Of a DNA stretch of 14,967 nucleotides, positions 14,207 to 14,967 are shown piece by piece. Under the pieces are notes generated by a model, which saw nothing but the letters and a program-made list of their open reading frames with translations, did no database searches and had not been told where the DNA came from. A program made the position numbers and the translations under genes. Every line of letters starts with the position of its first letter. Positions within the stretch are counted from its first letter, which is position 1. Source of the DNA: Oscillospiraceae bacterium. Its GTDB lineage: Bacteria; Bacillota; Clostridia; Oscillospirales; Ruminococcaceae. The DNA is taken from assembly GCA_900757485.1 (NCBI GenBank), contig CAAEOA010000186.1, forward strand, positions 1 through 14,967. The letters are read 5' to 3'.

Positions 14207-14821
14207 TTAAAAAAAGTCAAAAATTTCTTCCAAAATCTGTATTGTTCTCTGCCCATTTGTCAATTCCCGAAACATCTTTTCAAAAGCAGAATATCTTTCC
14301 TGCTTTATTAACAGTTTTAAGATTATTTCAGCACCATATTCAGAGGATAACACCTTGATTTCATACTCCGGCAAAACATAAAGAAGCTTATTATAAAGCC
14401 CGTAATCCACCATAACGGAAAGCACCTTACACTCCACCATGTTCAGAATCTGCGCCGCATCTACTGCTATTTTAGCTGTATGGGAATAAGCGCGCACTAA
14501 GCCGCCTCCACCCAGCAATATGCCGCCGAAATACCGTGTTCCGACTACACATACATCAGTCAGATTTTCTTTTTCCAAAACATCAAGCATCGGCATTCCT
14601 GCAGTTCCCTGCGGCTCTCCGGCATCCGAATACTTTTTTTGACCGTTTTTCAAAAGATAGGCAGACACATTATGCGTCGCATCCCAATGTTTACGCTTAA
14701 TCTCTGCTATGAATGCTGCTGCATCTTCTGCCGTTTTAACCGGAGCGATATATCCGATAAAACGGGACTTTTTTTCTACAAACTCTGCAGAAGCCGATTC
14801 TTTTATTGTACTGTACCCCAT
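14207..14821 (-). CDS. yigZ: YigZ/IMPACT family protein
   Basis: This 204-residue protein is a full-length YigZ (UPF0029, IMPACT-like) protein. It shows 'EKKSRFIGYIAPVKT', 'HNVSAYLL', 'YSDAGEPQGTAGMPML' and 'VVGTRYFGGILLGGGGLVRAY', followed by a DUF1949-type C-terminal domain. In eukaryotes IMPACT modulates translation control through GCN1/GCN2; the bacterial role is not established. GGGGGAG lies 4 nt before the ATG. It lies upstream of dgt on the same strand with a 170-bp gap that holds a promoter, so it may be transcribed separately. Confidence 0.93.
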   Translation of the reverse strand: MGYSTIKESASAEFVEKKSRFIGYIAPVKTAEDAAAFIAEIKRKHWDATHNVSAYLLKNGQKKYSDAGEPQGTAGMPMLDVLEKENLTDVCVVGTRYFGGILLGGGGLVRAYSHTAKIAVDAAQILNMVECKVLSVMVDYGLYNKLLYVLPEYEIKVLSSEYGAEIILKLLIKQERYSAFEKMFRELTNGQRTIQILEEIFDFF

Positions 14822-14856
14822 TTGACTCCCCCATTATAGAACGAAAGAATAATGAG

Positions 14857-14884
14857 AAAGGCGGTGCTTTAGCGCACCGCCTTT
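14857..14884. terminator. rho-independent terminator, usable on both strands
   Basis: AAAGGCGGTGC (14857-14867) pairs with GCACCGCCTTT (14874-14884) around TTTAGC, giving an 11-bp GC-rich stem. The U-tract is short on both strands (TTTTCG on plus, TTTCTC on minus). It probably ends the minus-strand gene entering from the right edge. Confidence 0.7.
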
Positions 14885-14921
14885 TCGTTTGATTTCACAA
14901 CAATAACAGTAAATTCCGCTA

Positions 14922-14966
14922 TTACTTATCCATACCAAAACGCTTTTTAAATCTGTCAACACGTCC
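14922..14966 (-). CDS. possible C-terminal end of a minus-strand gene (5' part beyond window)
   Basis: On the minus strand an open frame enters from the right edge and ends GRVDRFKKRFGMDK-TAA at 14922-14924, about 38 bp before the terminator at 14857-14884. The basic tail and the position before a terminator fit the last codons of a gene, but 14 codons cannot identify it. It may be a chance ORF. Confidence 0.35.
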   Translation of the reverse strand, partial: GRVDRFKKRFGMDK

Positions 14967-14967
14967 G

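Noticed and set aside
14833..14838. TATAAT just upstream of yigZ on the minus strand
   Set aside because: The -35 at correct spacing (CCTTTC) is poor and the predicted start would fall inside the ribosome site, so it is probably chance.

Overview
The window reads as ordinary chromosome from a low-to-mid GC Gram-positive bacterium of the Clostridia; an Oscillospirales/Ruminococcaceae-like host is plausible but unproven. The reasons are the dgt-dnaG-rpoD block, a class III (Firmicutes-type) fructose-bisphosphatase, a 361-residue SigA, a DegV protein, a lone TagD-type cytidylyltransferase, AGGAGG-type ribosome sites and several near-consensus sigma-A promoters (TTGACA-17-TATAAT). I see no rRNA, tRNA, CRISPR array, phage or insertion-sequence gene.

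Layout, left to right. (1) 1-2600: the 3' part of a CorC/HlyC-type CBS-domain membrane protein (+), a tagD-like gene (-), then, divergent from tagD, a penicillin-recognising serine-hydrolase lipoprotein (+). The last is split by a frameshift in a short TA repeat just after its catalytic SxxK motif. A bidirectional terminator follows at 2568-2597. (2) 2620-5466 (-): a probable operon of a RING/zinc-ribbon three-helix membrane protein, galU and degV. (3) 5467-5772: a gene-poor stretch with a two-copy 31-bp repeat, a perfect 15-bp-arm palindrome, an extended -10 promoter in the palindrome edge (-), and an opposing 41-codon ORF with a strong ribosome site (+). (4) 5773-6606 (-): a membrane-anchored DUF4097-like protein. 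(5) 6613-6913: divergent promoters and a roughly 155-nt structured leader for fbp. (6) 6920-9477 (+): fbp and a DUF2284 cysteine-cluster protein, ended by a shared terminator at 9480-9513. (7) 9524-14821 (-): in transcription order yigZ, dgt, a small ORF, dnaG, rpoD, then an Rrf2 regulator with its own consensus promoter and a palindromic operator candidate over the -10. (8) 14857-14967: a terminator and what may be the last codons of another minus-strand gene.

The functions are mostly housekeeping: DNA replication priming, primary sigma factor and dNTP control (dnaG, rpoD, dgt); sugar-nucleotide and envelope metabolism (galU, tagD, the serine hydrolase); fatty-acid delivery (degV); gluconeogenesis (fbp); and probable Fe-S or redox sensing (Rrf2). 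No large undescribed system is visible. The best leads are non-coding or small: the 5467-5772 repeat/small-ORF region, the TA-repeat frameshift, the Rrf2 palindrome, and the small ORF lying in frame with dnaG. Several starts were moved from the longest possible ORF to the codon best spaced from a ribosome site; each case is explained in its entry.
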